Origin: Gimesia chilikensis
Lineage (GTDB): Bacteria; Planctomycetota; Planctomycetia; Planctomycetales; Planctomycetaceae
Direction: 5' to 3'
Assembly (NCBI RefSeq): GCF_008329715.1
Contig: NZ_VTSR01000009.1
Location: forward strand, 310,001-374,000
DNA: 64,000 bases
Shown here: positions 16,662-26,322 of the stretch, piece after piece
How positions within the stretch are numbered: position 1 is the first letter of the stretch
How the letters are laid out: each line of letters opens with the position of its first letter
Made by a program: the position numbers and the translations under genes
Notes under the pieces: model-generated
Seen by the model: only the letters and a program-made list of their open reading frames with translations
Databases searched by the model: none
What the model was told of the DNA's origin: nothing

Positions 16662-19373
16662 CTATTCGTCGTCCTCTTTTTTCTCAGCGGCCTTCTTCTT
16701 AGTCGCTTTTTTAGCGGCTTTTTTCTTGGTCGTCTTTTTCTTGGCAGCTGCTTTTTTCGTAGTCTTCTTTGTGGCTGATTTTTTGGTCGCTGTTTTCTTC
16801 TTGGTGGCTTTCTTCGCCTTTTTCTTGACGCCCTTCTTAGCGGCTTTGGCTTCCAGCCATTCGACGGCCTGCTCCAGGGTTACGTTTTCGACCTCGTATT
16901 CCTTGGGAATCGTGGCATTGATCTTTCCGTGTTTCACGTAAGGTCCGTAACGACCATCGAAGATGGCGACCTGTTCTTCGTCCTCAGGATGTTTGCCCAG
17001 ATCGCGAATCGGAGTCGGGGCACTGCGCCGGCGGGCCTGCTTGAGCAGTTCGACCGCACGATCCAGTTCGATGGTCAGCACGTCGTCATCTTTGGTCAAA
17101 GACTTATAGACTTTGTCGTGCAGAACGTAGGGACCGAAGCGTCCGATGCCTGCGTTGACCTTCTTGCCGGTCTCGGGATGCTCTCCCAGGAAACGGGGCA
17201 GACTCAGGTATTTCAGAGCCAGATCGAGGTCGACGTCATCCGGGTCTACGGTTTTGGGGATACTGACCCGTTTCGGCTTGGGACCGTCTTCGGTCACATC
17301 GCCCAACTGCAGGTACGGTCCAAAGGGGCCGTGCAACTTGTAAATGGGTGAATTTTCTTCGGGGTGCATCCCCAGTGCCTTGGGACCTTCGCTCTTCTGG
17401 CGAATCAGTTTCTGAGCCATTTCGTTGGTCAGGTCAGCCGGGGCGATGTTTTCTGGAATCGAAGCCGACACGGGCTCTTCCACATTTTCATCGGTAACGT
17501 ACGGTCCGTAACGGCCGACACGCACTGCTGACTCGATGCCATCCAGGTCCAGCGTACAGATTTCGCGGGCATCGATGGTCTCTTCCTTGGTTTTGACCTG
17601 CTCGTCGAGCCCTTCCTTACCCCGGTAGAAGTGATTCAGATAAGGCAGACGATCCCCTTCGCCGACGGCGATGTCGTCCAGTTCCTGTTCCATCGCAGCG
17701 GTGAACTGCAGGTCGACCAGGTTCGGGAAGAACTTTTCCAGCAGTCGCGTGACTGCCAGCGCTGTGAAGGTTGGTACGAGCTGACTACCTGATTTGTTGA
17801 CGTAGCCCCGGTCCTGAATAGTGCCAATGATGGAGGCGTAGGTACTCGGACGGCCAACCCCTTCACTTTCCAGCTTGCGGACAATCGTGGCTTCCGTGTA
17901 CCGCGCGGGGGGCTTGGTTTCGTGTTTGAGTGGTTCGACCTGGCTGGGATCCAGCTTCTGATTTTCTTCCAGAGGCGGCAGCATGGATTCACTGTCGTCC
18001 AGTGCAGCTTCGGGATCGTCGACCCCTTCCACATAGGCACGGAAGAAACCGGGGAACTCGACATGGCGGCCGGTAGCCCGGAATTCAGCGTCGTCTGCTG
18101 TAATCGTAACGGTCTGGAAGCGGAGGCGGGCTTCTTCCATCTGGGTGGCCATCGTCCGTTTCCAGATCATGGCGTACAGCTTAGCCTGTTGTCCTTTGAG
18201 GTTCAGTTCCTCAGCGGTTTTCATCAGTTTACCGGCGGGACGGATCGCTTCGTGTGCTTCCTGTGCCCCCTTGGAACTGGTCTCGAAGCGGCGGATGTCC
18301 TGGCTGAGGTAATCCTGGCCGTAGAGATCTTCAATCCGCTGACGGGCACTCGTGATCGCTTCGTTGGAGAGGTTCACACTGTCAGTACGCATGTAAGTAA
18401 TGTGACCGTCTTCGTAGAGCCGCTGAGCGACCTGCATGGTTTCCCGGGCCGACATGTTCAGCTTCCGGTTCCCCTCCTGTTGCAGGGTACTGGTGGTGAA
18501 CGGTGCGGGAGGTTTGCGTGACTGCATCCGCTGTTCGACAGAGGTGACGGTCCAGTCCGATTTTTGAACGCGTTCCAGGAGTTCTTCGGTCTGCTGTTCG
18601 TTGAGCAGCAGGACATCGGCACCCTCTTTGAGTTTCCCAGTGGATTCGTCGAAGTCTTTACCACTGGCGACTTTCTTACCGCCGACGGTCATCAGCATCG
18701 ATTCGAATTCGGCGCCTTCGTCCGTTTTGAGCAGGGCTTTCAAGTCCCAGTAGGTACCGCTGCGGAACGCCAGTCGTTCCAGTTCCCGCTGAACCAGAAT
18801 ACGAACTGCGACAGACTGCACGCGACCGGCGGAGAGTCCGCGGGAAACTTTTTTCCACAGCAGGGGACTCAGTGTAAACCCATACAGACGGTCCAGGACC
18901 CGGCGGGTCTCCTGTGCGGAAACCAGGTTCAGGTCAAGTTCACGTGGATTTTCGATGGCTTCCTTGATGGCTTCTTCGGTGATTTCCGAGAAAACCATGC
19001 GTTTTACAGGCACTTTGGGTTTGAGCAGCTCGGTGAGATGCCAGCCGATGCTCTCTCCTTCGCGGTCTTCGTCGGTCGCGAGAATCAGCTCTTCAGCGTC
19101 CTTTAAAGCATCTTTGAGTTCTTTGACCGTCTTCTTTTTTTCCTTGGGAACCAGGTAATACGGTTCGAATTCCGATTCAACATTGACCCCGAGGGTGGCC
19201 CATTTGTGTTTCTTCTTAAATTCGGAAGGAACATCGGAGGCTTTGGCAGGCAGGTCGCGCACGTGGCCCATACTGGCCAGTACCTTATAATCACTGCCTA
19301 AATAGCTGCCGATTTTCTTCGCCTTGGCAGGTGATTCCACGATCACCAAAGCTTTCAGCTTTTTCTTTGCCAC
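16662..19373 (-). CDS. topA: DNA topoisomerase I
   Basis: A 903-residue type IA topoisomerase. The Toprim domain starts VIVESPAKAKKIGSYLG and contains the acidic triad region ATDEDREGE. The active-site tyrosine is Y327 in ITYMRTDSVNLS. The C-terminal third carries several repeats with the pattern GRYGPYV or GPFGPYLQLG (topoisomerase C-terminal repeats), without the zinc cysteines of E. coli TopA. The final ~55 residues are a Lys/Ala/Thr-rich tail (TKKKTATKKSATKK type) like histone H1, ending EKKEDDE. Similar basic tails are known in actinobacterial and planctomycete TopA and aid DNA binding. It relaxes negative supercoils in one-strand passage. Confidence 0.97.
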   Translation of the reverse strand: MAKKKLKALVIVESPAKAKKIGSYLGSDYKVLASMGHVRDLPAKASDVPSEFKKKHKWATLGVNVESEFEPYYLVPKEKKKTVKELKDALKDAEELILATDEDREGESIGWHLTELLKPKVPVKRMVFSEITEEAIKEAIENPRELDLNLVSAQETRRVLDRLYGFTLSPLLWKKVSRGLSAGRVQSVAVRILVQRELERLAFRSGTYWDLKALLKTDEGAEFESMLMTVGGKKVASGKDFDESTGKLKEGADVLLLNEQQTEELLERVQKSDWTVTSVEQRMQSRKPPAPFTTSTLQQEGNRKLNMSARETMQVAQRLYEDGHITYMRTDSVNLSNEAITSARQRIEDLYGQDYLSQDIRRFETSSKGAQEAHEAIRPAGKLMKTAEELNLKGQQAKLYAMIWKRTMATQMEEARLRFQTVTITADDAEFRATGRHVEFPGFFRAYVEGVDDPEAALDDSESMLPPLEENQKLDPSQVEPLKHETKPPARYTEATIVRKLESEGVGRPSTYASIIGTIQDRGYVNKSGSQLVPTFTALAVTRLLEKFFPNLVDLQFTAAMEQELDDIAVGEGDRLPYLNHFYRGKEGLDEQVKTKEETIDAREICTLDLDGIESAVRVGRYGPYVTDENVEEPVSASIPENIAPADLTNEMAQKLIRQKSEGPKALGMHPEENSPIYKLHGPFGPYLQLGDVTEDGPKPKRVSIPKTVDPDDVDLDLALKYLSLPRFLGEHPETGKKVNAGIGRFGPYVLHDKVYKSLTKDDDVLTIELDRAVELLKQARRRSAPTPIRDLGKHPEDEEQVAIFDGRYGPYVKHGKINATIPKEYEVENVTLEQAVEWLEAKAAKKGVKKKAKKATKKKTATKKSATKKTTKKAAAKKKTTKKKAAKKATKKKAAEKKEDDE

Positions 19374-19805
19374 CAGATCTATCCTTCCTGGAAAACCGAC
19401 GTCAACCTTGTCACCAGAGCTCTCCCGGCTACAATACGCGGCTCAATGTACTTCTGACAGAGACTGTTCTGAATCGTTGCTGCGGATTCATTTGATCAAT
19501 TTCATCCGGCAATCCATAACCGCGATAAAAGTCCCTGTCAAGCCTGTAATTATTTTTTCACAGCGGATCGTGATCCCCAAACGGGCTGTTTTCGGCGTAA
19601 GATCAGGTGGGAAACCGCAGGATTCTTTCAGAGAAGACTTTCACGAATTGCCGGAATAAATTACAACACATGGATTAAACGGAAAACTCTTTTCCGAACG
19701 GGAGATACGAATCCCGCCGGAGGGCACCGGGGTAACCCTGTTCTTCCGGAAACTGACGACAGGAAATCGATTTCGTTCGACTTGCAGACTCAAGAAGGAA
19801 ACAGC
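19374..19805. other. Divergent intergenic region between topA and the PpiD-like gene
   Basis: About 430 bp that must hold both divergent promoters. I see no RNA gene or strong hairpin. Short ORFs reading here (for example 19675-19884 on the minus strand) lack support. Confidence 0.5.
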
Positions 19806-22391
19806 ATGGCCTCGCCACTGGAATTGTTTCGTAAAAATCAAAAAGTATTAATGGTCCCCCTGACCATTCTGGCCATGTTCGCATTTATCGTGCTGGGCCA
19901 GATGAATGCAGACCAGGTACCGCCGATCCTGGGCATGCTCTTCGTGGGGCCGTTATTCTGGTTCCTGGGAAAAGACCGTGGTAAAGGCAAAGAATTTGCC
20001 GCAGTCGGAGTCGTGGTCGGCTTTCTGCTGGGCTACATGTACATGCCCCGGATGGGAACTGCAAATGTCGTAACCTCCACCGCAGGAGAAATCGACCAGC
20101 AGCAGTACCAGATCATGCTGCAGAACCGGCAGATCGCCAATCAGTTCGTCGCCCAGTCGTATTTCGCTTCACTCACTGAAGAAGAAATGCAGAGCGCACG
20201 GGTGCCGCAGGGTGCCTTGTTTGGTTTTCCCTTTGTACAGAGCTCCGAAGACGACATGATCCTGGAATTCCTGCTCCGTAAAGAAGCAGACCAGATGCAA
20301 CTGGTGGTCTCTGACGACGCGGTTTCCAATTACATCTCACGCTATACCAATAACAAACTGAGCCAGGAAGCCTTCAAACGGGTCTGCCAGCAACTGGGTG
20401 TCACCCAGGGACGGATTTATGAAATCCTGCGGGACCAGCTCAAAGCACGTCTCGCTTTCCAGCTGAAGAGCCCCGAAGTCTCGCTGACCCCGGATCAGTA
20501 CTGGAACTTCTATCAAAAATTCAACGTACGCGAAGAACTGGAAGTGGCAGCCCTGCCGGTCGAAGATTTCAAGAAAGAGATTGCTGAACCGACCGAAGCC
20601 GAGATGAAGGCTTTCTATGAAAACTACAAAGCAGTCATGCCCAACGAAAAAGGTCCGGGAGCACCGGGGCTGCTGCAGCCTCCTAAAGTAAAAGTGGAAT
20701 ACCTGCTGGTCGACTATGAAGAGACCGAAAAGCAGGTTAAGGCTGTTACAGAAGAAGAGATCAAAGCGTTCTATGAGGAGAACAAAGAAACGCTTTACAA
20801 AAACAATCCGATCCCCAACGATCCGAACATGAACTTCCCGGGAGCTCCTGTCGCTCCGCAGGGAGATCAACCGGTCGAAGCTCCTAAGCCTGCCGCTCCG
20901 AAACCAGCTGCTGAAGAGAAAGCACCTGCGAAACCAGAGACTCCCAAGGCAGAGCCAGCGGAGAAAACCAAAACATCGGCTCCCAAGGCTGAGGAAAAAC
21001 CCAAGCCCGAAGCAAAACCGGAAGCAGAGAAAGCCAAAACAGAATCGAAAGACAAAACGAGTGCCCTCGATTCCAACCAGACAACTTTCGTAGCACTACT
21101 GGATGAAAAGCAGCCTGCTAAACCAGAGCCTGCCAAGAAAGAATCTGCAGCCAAGGAACCTGAAAAGAAAGAATCGGCTCCCCCTGCAGATACGAAGCCG
21201 GCTGATAAGCCTGCGAAACCAGCTGCGAAGCCCGAAAGCAAACCAGCACAGACTGCTGAGAAACCTGCTGACAAACCGGCAGACTCTCAACCGGAAAGTG
21301 CAACGACGGCTGCACCTCCGCTGGAACCATACCGTCCACTCAATGATGAGTTGAAAAGTGAAATTCGCGATCAGCTGCTGCGGGAACGCACTCTCGAGCT
21401 GATGCAGCAGAAGAACAACGCAGCCGCGACCTTCATGAACGACTTGAGCTACAAGATCAACAGTCCTGCGACTGGTGAGAATCCTCCAACACCAAAGGAG
21501 ATCACCGAGCAGCTCAAGAGCTATGCAGCCAAGAACAAGCTCGTGTATAACATCACCCCCATGATGACCGCCCGGGAACTCATGGAGTCTGAGAAATACC
21601 CGCTGGGTACCGCACGTGAGCCCACCCTGAATGAATTCACGGCACAGCCGCGAACCGTGCTCGAACAGCTGTTCGGCACCCCCATGGATCAGCTTTACAC
21701 GACTTTCGAAGCGGAAGATTCCTTCTCCAGTGCTTTGATTTCTTACTGGAAAGTCGCTCATACCGACACGATGGTGCCTAAGTTCGACGATCCCGAAATC
21801 AAACAGGAGATCATCGCCCAGATCAAAACTGAAAAAGCCCGTCCGCTGGCTCAGAAACGGGCAGAAGAACTCAAGGCTTTGATCACCAAAGCGAAAGACG
21901 AAGACATGCAGACTGCTCTGAAGGGGCAGACCATCACCGGCAAAAAAGAGGGAACGGAACTGTTAACGCAGACCACCGAATCCTTCAGCTGGATGCGGAC
22001 CTCAACAGCCGGAGCGAGCAACCCGTTCGCTTTCCCCCGGCCTGAACTCTCGACGATCTCTGCCATCGATGGAGCCGGCAACGACTTCATGGAACAGGTC
22101 TTCGACAATATGCAGGAAGGGGATGTGGGCGTTGCCATGAATGCCGACAAGTCGATCTGCTACGTGGTCAAAGTCATCAACCGGATTCCGTCCACACCGG
22201 GCGGACAGACAGCCATGTACCAGGAATTCCTGAAAACAGACCTGTTCTTCTTCTTCTCACCTTACCTGCCGATGGCTCAGCAGGAGCAGGTGCAGACAAT
22301 CCAGAACTGGGGCAAAGATCTGCTGGCGAAGTACAACGTCCAGAAGCACTTTGAAGCCATGGATCAGGAAGTCGAAGTCGTGCAGGAGTAA
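19806..22391 (+). CDS. SurA/PpiD-like membrane-anchored protein with a Pro/Lys/Ala-rich insert
   Basis: About 861 residues from ATG 19806, preferred over TTG 19782 because AAGGAA lies 8 nt before it. The N-terminus has three hydrophobic stretches (about 13-33, 38-53, 62-80). A SurA-N-like helical region follows (LLRKEADQMQLVVSDDAVSNYI...FKRVCQQLGVTQGRIYEILRDQL), which is the chaperone part of SurA/PpiD. Residues about 355-508 are a low-complexity Pro/Ala/Lys/Glu insert. I see no clear parvulin catalytic domain, so isomerase activity is doubtful. The C-terminal part is globular. The likely role is a periplasmic folding factor. A strong terminator follows the stop. Confidence 0.7.
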   Translation: MASPLELFRKNQKVLMVPLTILAMFAFIVLGQMNADQVPPILGMLFVGPLFWFLGKDRGKGKEFAAVGVVVGFLLGYMYMPRMGTANVVTSTAGEIDQQQYQIMLQNRQIANQFVAQSYFASLTEEEMQSARVPQGALFGFPFVQSSEDDMILEFLLRKEADQMQLVVSDDAVSNYISRYTNNKLSQEAFKRVCQQLGVTQGRIYEILRDQLKARLAFQLKSPEVSLTPDQYWNFYQKFNVREELEVAALPVEDFKKEIAEPTEAEMKAFYENYKAVMPNEKGPGAPGLLQPPKVKVEYLLVDYEETEKQVKAVTEEEIKAFYEENKETLYKNNPIPNDPNMNFPGAPVAPQGDQPVEAPKPAAPKPAAEEKAPAKPETPKAEPAEKTKTSAPKAEEKPKPEAKPEAEKAKTESKDKTSALDSNQTTFVALLDEKQPAKPEPAKKESAAKEPEKKESAPPADTKPADKPAKPAAKPESKPAQTAEKPADKPADSQPESATTAAPPLEPYRPLNDELKSEIRDQLLRERTLELMQQKNNAAATFMNDLSYKINSPATGENPPTPKEITEQLKSYAAKNKLVYNITPMMTARELMESEKYPLGTAREPTLNEFTAQPRTVLEQLFGTPMDQLYTTFEAEDSFSSALISYWKVAHTDTMVPKFDDPEIKQEIIAQIKTEKARPLAQKRAEELKALITKAKDEDMQTALKGQTITGKKEGTELLTQTTESFSWMRTSTAGASNPFAFPRPELSTISAIDGAGNDFMEQVFDNMQEGDVGVAMNADKSICYVVKVINRIPSTPGGQTAMYQEFLKTDLFFFFSPYLPMAQQEQVQTIQNWGKDLLAKYNVQKHFEAMDQEVEVVQE

Positions 22392-22414
22392 TCCTCGAAC
22401 AGGATCACAGACAC

Positions 22415-22455
22415 AAATCGGTTGTATCGGCAGACGGTACAACCGATTTTTTTAT
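22415..22455 (+). terminator. Intrinsic terminator of the PpiD-like gene
   Basis: A perfect 12-bp stem, AAATCGGTTGTA 22415-22426 with TACAACCGATTT 22438-22449, has an 11-nt loop and is followed by a T run. It ends the transcript about 25 bp after the stop codon. Confidence 0.92.
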
Positions 22456-22789
22456 TCCCTCACAGCAGAGCATTTTTTCGTAAAACCGGCTGGACAAGCG
22501 AAAAAAAGGCGTTTATTTCTATAGAGGTGCCGTCGGATCTGACTCCGTTTTTCCGGTCCCACAGAAGGACGCCGGTGAGAACGAGCCAGCCAGGAAGATC
22601 CAGGTAACTCAAAAGGTACTCACCACCTACGTTGTATTTTCAACACTTACCAGTTAAAAATGGACAAATCTTCCAGCTGTCTGCCGGCTGGGACCGTATC
22701 AATAAACGAGGCGGTCCGGCGGACGGACCGGACTGGAACATCCATACTGTTGAATCAACCACGAGATAATCATCGGGAGAATTATTCTA
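22456..22789. other. Leader region of the GldA-like operon
   Basis: About 334 bp between the terminator and the ABC ATPase start. It should hold the operon promoter. GGGAG about 10 nt before ATG 22790 is the ribosome site. Nothing else was recognised. Confidence 0.5.
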
Positions 22790-23557
22790 ATGTCGGAACA
22801 GGTTCAGCAAGCTCCTGCCGGGTCAGCGACGGGCACGGCTTCCGAAAACATGATCGAGGCGATCGGGCTGAGTAAGTTTTATGGCCAGTTCGCTGCAACC
22901 CGCGATGTGACATTTTCGGTCCCCCGCGGCCAGGTCGCAGCGTTCCTGGGACCGAACGGTGCAGGCAAATCGACTACGATGAAACTGCTGACCGGCTTCC
23001 TGTCCCCCAGCGAAGGACAGGCCCGCGTCGGCGGGTTCGATGTCAGCACGCACCGGATTGAAGCCAGTCAGAAACTCGGTTATCTGCCGGAAAACGGGCC
23101 GCTCTACGAAGAGATGACGCCGCTGGGCTTTCTGAAATACGTGGGTGGCGTGCGGGGCATGTCGAGTGCCGAGCTCAGCAACCGACTCGAGTTCGTGATG
23201 GATAAGTGCGACTTGAGTACCGTCTGGAAAAAACCAATTCGCAAACTCTCCCGCGGTTTTCGGCAACGTGTGGGCATGGCCCAGGCGCTGCTGCACGATC
23301 CGGACATCCTGATTCTGGATGAACCGACCAGCGGTCTCGACCCCAATCAGAACCAGTCCGTGCGTGACCTGATTCGCAGTCTGGGGAAAACCAAGACCAT
23401 TCTGCTTTCGACCCATATTCTGCAGGAAGTCAAAGCCGTCTGCAGCCGCGTGATCCTGATTAACCAGGGTTCGGTTGTATTCGATGGCCCTGTGGATGAG
23501 CTGGGTAACAGTCAGGAAGACATGGAAGAACGCTTCCACAAACTGACACACGCATAA
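22790..23557 (+). CDS. ABC transporter ATP-binding protein, GldA-like
   Basis: A 255-residue ATPase with Walker A GPNGAGKST, signature LSRGFRQRVGMAQAL, Walker B ILILDEPTSGLDP and the switch His in LLSTHI. The best family fit is the drug/gliding (GldA, CcmA-like) export group. About 20 N-terminal residues precede the domain. It begins an operon: the permease gene starts 59 bp later and a DUF4340 gene follows. This trio is common in Bacteroidetes, planctomycetes and others. It is needed for gliding in Flavobacterium, but in non-gliders its substrate is unknown. Confidence 0.93.
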   Translation: MSEQVQQAPAGSATGTASENMIEAIGLSKFYGQFAATRDVTFSVPRGQVAAFLGPNGAGKSTTMKLLTGFLSPSEGQARVGGFDVSTHRIEASQKLGYLPENGPLYEEMTPLGFLKYVGGVRGMSSAELSNRLEFVMDKCDLSTVWKKPIRKLSRGFRQRVGMAQALLHDPDILILDEPTSGLDPNQNQSVRDLIRSLGKTKTILLSTHILQEVKAVCSRVILINQGSVVFDGPVDELGNSQEDMEERFHKLTHA

Positions 23558-23616
23558 GTTCAATTTCACCGACCAATTTCGTTATCTCATAAAGCTGACG
23601 TAAGGACCCTTCTGTT

Positions 23617-26259
23617 ATGTTGCGGAACAACGTTGTATTGGCCGTCTTCAAGCGAAACGTACAGAGCTACTTCTCGGGAGTGCTCGGCTATCTGTTTATT
23701 GTCGTGTTCGTGGTCGCCGGTGCCTTCGCTGCCTTCAACCAGCAGTTCTTCGCCAACAACCAGGCGAACCTGGATCAGTTGAGCCTGTGGTATCCCCTGC
23801 TGCTGCTGTTCATCATCCCGGCAATTACGATGGGCGTCTGGGCCGATGAGAAAAAACTGGGGACCGACGAACTGCTGTTTACCCTGCCCGCTTCGGATCT
23901 GGAAGTCCTGCTGGGCAAATTCCTGGCGGTACTGGCGGTCTACACGATCGCCCTGCTGTTCTCCGTCACGCATATTTTCGTGCTCTCCAGCATCGGCAAC
24001 CCGGACATGGGGCTGATGTTTACGACTTACTTTGGTTACTGGCTCGCGGGTGCCTCCCTGCTCTCTGCGGGCATGTTCGCTTCCGCGCTGACGAGCAGCA
24101 CCACGGTCGCGTTTGTGCTGGGAACCGTGATCTGCGCGATCCCGGTCTTCATTGGACAGGTGGCTCCTTCCAGTAATCTGATTCAGAGTCTGAGCCTGGT
24201 CGAACAGTTCCAGGATTTCAACACCGGTGTTCTGCCGCTGGCCTCGGTGCTGTACTTCATCTCGCTGGCGATCATGATGCTGTACCTGAACCGGGTGCTC
24301 ATCACCCGCCGACACTGGAGTTCCCAGGAACAGAATTCGATGGGACTGCAGTACCTGGTGCGAACCGTTTCGCTGGCAGTGATCCTGATCAGCGTGAATG
24401 CGATTGTCTCCTACGGCAGCAGCCGCATCGATATGACGAGCGAAAGGGTCTACAGCCTGTCACAGACGACCAAAGACCTGATCTCCAAGATCGACGATAA
24501 AAACCCCGTCACGATTGAAGCTTTCATCAGTCCGGAAGTCTCGCGGGAATACGTGCCGATTCGCAAACGACTGATCGGCCTGCTGCGGGAATATGACCAG
24601 CTGGGCGGCAAACGCCTGCAGGTGCGGTTCGTCGACGTTGAGCCGTTCAGTAAGGAAGAAGAGGAAGCCCGGCTGCTGGACATCTCTCCCCAACGGGTAC
24701 AGACCGAACGGGGTGGACGGGCTTACGTGGAAACCATCTTCATGGGTGCCGTCGTGAAGAGTGCGACCGATGAAGTGGTGATTCCGTTCTTCAATGTCGG
24801 GACTCCCATCGAATACGAGCTGACCCGCTCTATTCGTACGGTCTCCAAAGATGATCGTCTGACGGTCGGCATACTGAATACCGATGCCAGCATTTTTGGT
24901 GGCCTGGACATGAGCATGGGCGGCAACCAGCCTCCGTGGCTGATTGTGAGTGAACTCAAGAAACAGTACCGGGTCGAGCAGGTTTCCCCCGATTCGCCGA
25001 TCAGCGATACCGATTACGACGTTCTGCTGGCGGTGCTCCCCTCGTCATTGACCGAACCCCAGCTCAAGAATCTGGTGGACTACGTCAAGAAAGGGAAACC
25101 GACACTGATCTGCGATGACCCGCTGCCCGTCTTCGGTGGAGGACGAGGCATTCAGATGGCGCCCCGCATGCCCAAACCAAGTCCAGGAGGCATGATGGGA
25201 ATGCGTCAACCGCCGCCAACGCCCAAGGCTTACGAGGGTCGGCTGACGCCGCTGATGAACCTGCTGGAGATTGCCTGGGATAACGGGGAAGTGGTATTCG
25301 ACTACTTCAATCCGCATCCTGAGTTTGCCGAAGTCGTGCGTCCCGAGCTGATCTTCATCAGCCCCAAGAGTGGAACGAAAAGCGCCTTCAGCCTCGACAG
25401 CAATATCACCAGTGGTCTGCAGGAAATGCTGACCTTCTTCCCGGGCAGTATCCGTCCGCGGAAAGACCGGAATCTGAATTTCGAACCGCTGCTGCGTACC
25501 GGTCCCAACTCCGGTCTGCTGGCGTGGGGTGAGATCACCAGCCCGTTCTTCAACTCGGTACGCATCGTGCAGGATCCGGTCCGCGTGATCGACGAACACG
25601 CCCACGTGCTGGCGGCCCATATCACTTCGACGCCGAAATCAAAAGTGAAGGACCTGAACGTGATCTTCGTCGCCGATGCCGACCTGATCTCGGATGAGCT
25701 GTTCAACATCCGTGAGCGTCAGGCCTTCGGTCTGAAGATCGACAACGTCACCTTCCTGTTGAACTGTGTCGACCAGCTGGCCGGGGACGATTCCTATATC
25801 TCACTCCGCAAACGGCGTCAGAAACATCGCACGCTGACACTGGTCGAACGCGAAACTTCGGTCTTCATCAAAGAGCGGAATGCAGAACGGGAAAAGGCCA
25901 ACGAGGTCGCTGATGCCAAACTGGAAGAAGCCCGTGATCGTCTCAAAGAGCAACGGGAAAAGATCGAAAAAGATCCTTCCATGGACAGCCGGGAAAAACA
26001 GATCCGTTTACGAATGGCTGAAGAAAACGAAAGTCGTCGGCTGGAAGTCGATGAAGCCAAGATCGAACGGGAAAAACAGCAACAGGTCGAAAAGATCAAA
26101 GCTCAAACCGAGCGACAGATTCGGGAAATTGAAAACCGGATTCGCTGGTATGCGATCCTGGTGCCCCCCTTCCCGGCGATCCTGTTGGGAATCTGCTTCC
26201 TGTTCTTCCGCTTGAAGCACGAGAACCAGAATATTGCTCCGGACCGGAGACTGAAATAA
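23617..26259 (+). CDS. Fused ABC permease and GldG-like protein (GldF-GldG)
   Basis: An 880-residue fusion. The N-terminal ~235 residues are an ABC-2 permease with six membrane segments (FSGVLGYLFIVVFVVAGAFA onward), equal to GldF. After another membrane segment (~245-265), residues about 270-760 are the GldG-like extracytoplasmic domain (ERVYSLSQTTKDLISKI...VTIEAFISPEV). A highly charged coiled-coil hairpin (about 765-845, Glu/Arg/Lys-rich) then leads to a last membrane helix (AILVPPFPAILLGICFLFF) near the C-terminus. In Flavobacterium the two parts are separate proteins. It works with the ATPase just upstream and the DUF4340 protein downstream (63 bp). Confidence 0.9.
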   Translation: MLRNNVVLAVFKRNVQSYFSGVLGYLFIVVFVVAGAFAAFNQQFFANNQANLDQLSLWYPLLLLFIIPAITMGVWADEKKLGTDELLFTLPASDLEVLLGKFLAVLAVYTIALLFSVTHIFVLSSIGNPDMGLMFTTYFGYWLAGASLLSAGMFASALTSSTTVAFVLGTVICAIPVFIGQVAPSSNLIQSLSLVEQFQDFNTGVLPLASVLYFISLAIMMLYLNRVLITRRHWSSQEQNSMGLQYLVRTVSLAVILISVNAIVSYGSSRIDMTSERVYSLSQTTKDLISKIDDKNPVTIEAFISPEVSREYVPIRKRLIGLLREYDQLGGKRLQVRFVDVEPFSKEEEEARLLDISPQRVQTERGGRAYVETIFMGAVVKSATDEVVIPFFNVGTPIEYELTRSIRTVSKDDRLTVGILNTDASIFGGLDMSMGGNQPPWLIVSELKKQYRVEQVSPDSPISDTDYDVLLAVLPSSLTEPQLKNLVDYVKKGKPTLICDDPLPVFGGGRGIQMAPRMPKPSPGGMMGMRQPPPTPKAYEGRLTPLMNLLEIAWDNGEVVFDYFNPHPEFAEVVRPELIFISPKSGTKSAFSLDSNITSGLQEMLTFFPGSIRPRKDRNLNFEPLLRTGPNSGLLAWGEITSPFFNSVRIVQDPVRVIDEHAHVLAAHITSTPKSKVKDLNVIFVADADLISDELFNIRERQAFGLKIDNVTFLLNCVDQLAGDDSYISLRKRRQKHRTLTLVERETSVFIKERNAEREKANEVADAKLEEARDRLKEQREKIEKDPSMDSREKQIRLRMAEENESRRLEVDEAKIEREKQQQVEKIKAQTERQIREIENRIRWYAILVPPFPAILLGICFLFFRLKHENQNIAPDRRLK

Positions 26260-26322
26260 ACGCAGCCCCCGCGGCCAGTTTCAATCCATCTTAAACCACT
26301 TGTTTTAAGTAAAACGTTTGCC

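Noticed and set aside
23587-24315. Minus-strand 242-aa Gln/Arg/His-rich frame
   Set aside because: Antisense to the permease membrane helices; the composition follows from that.
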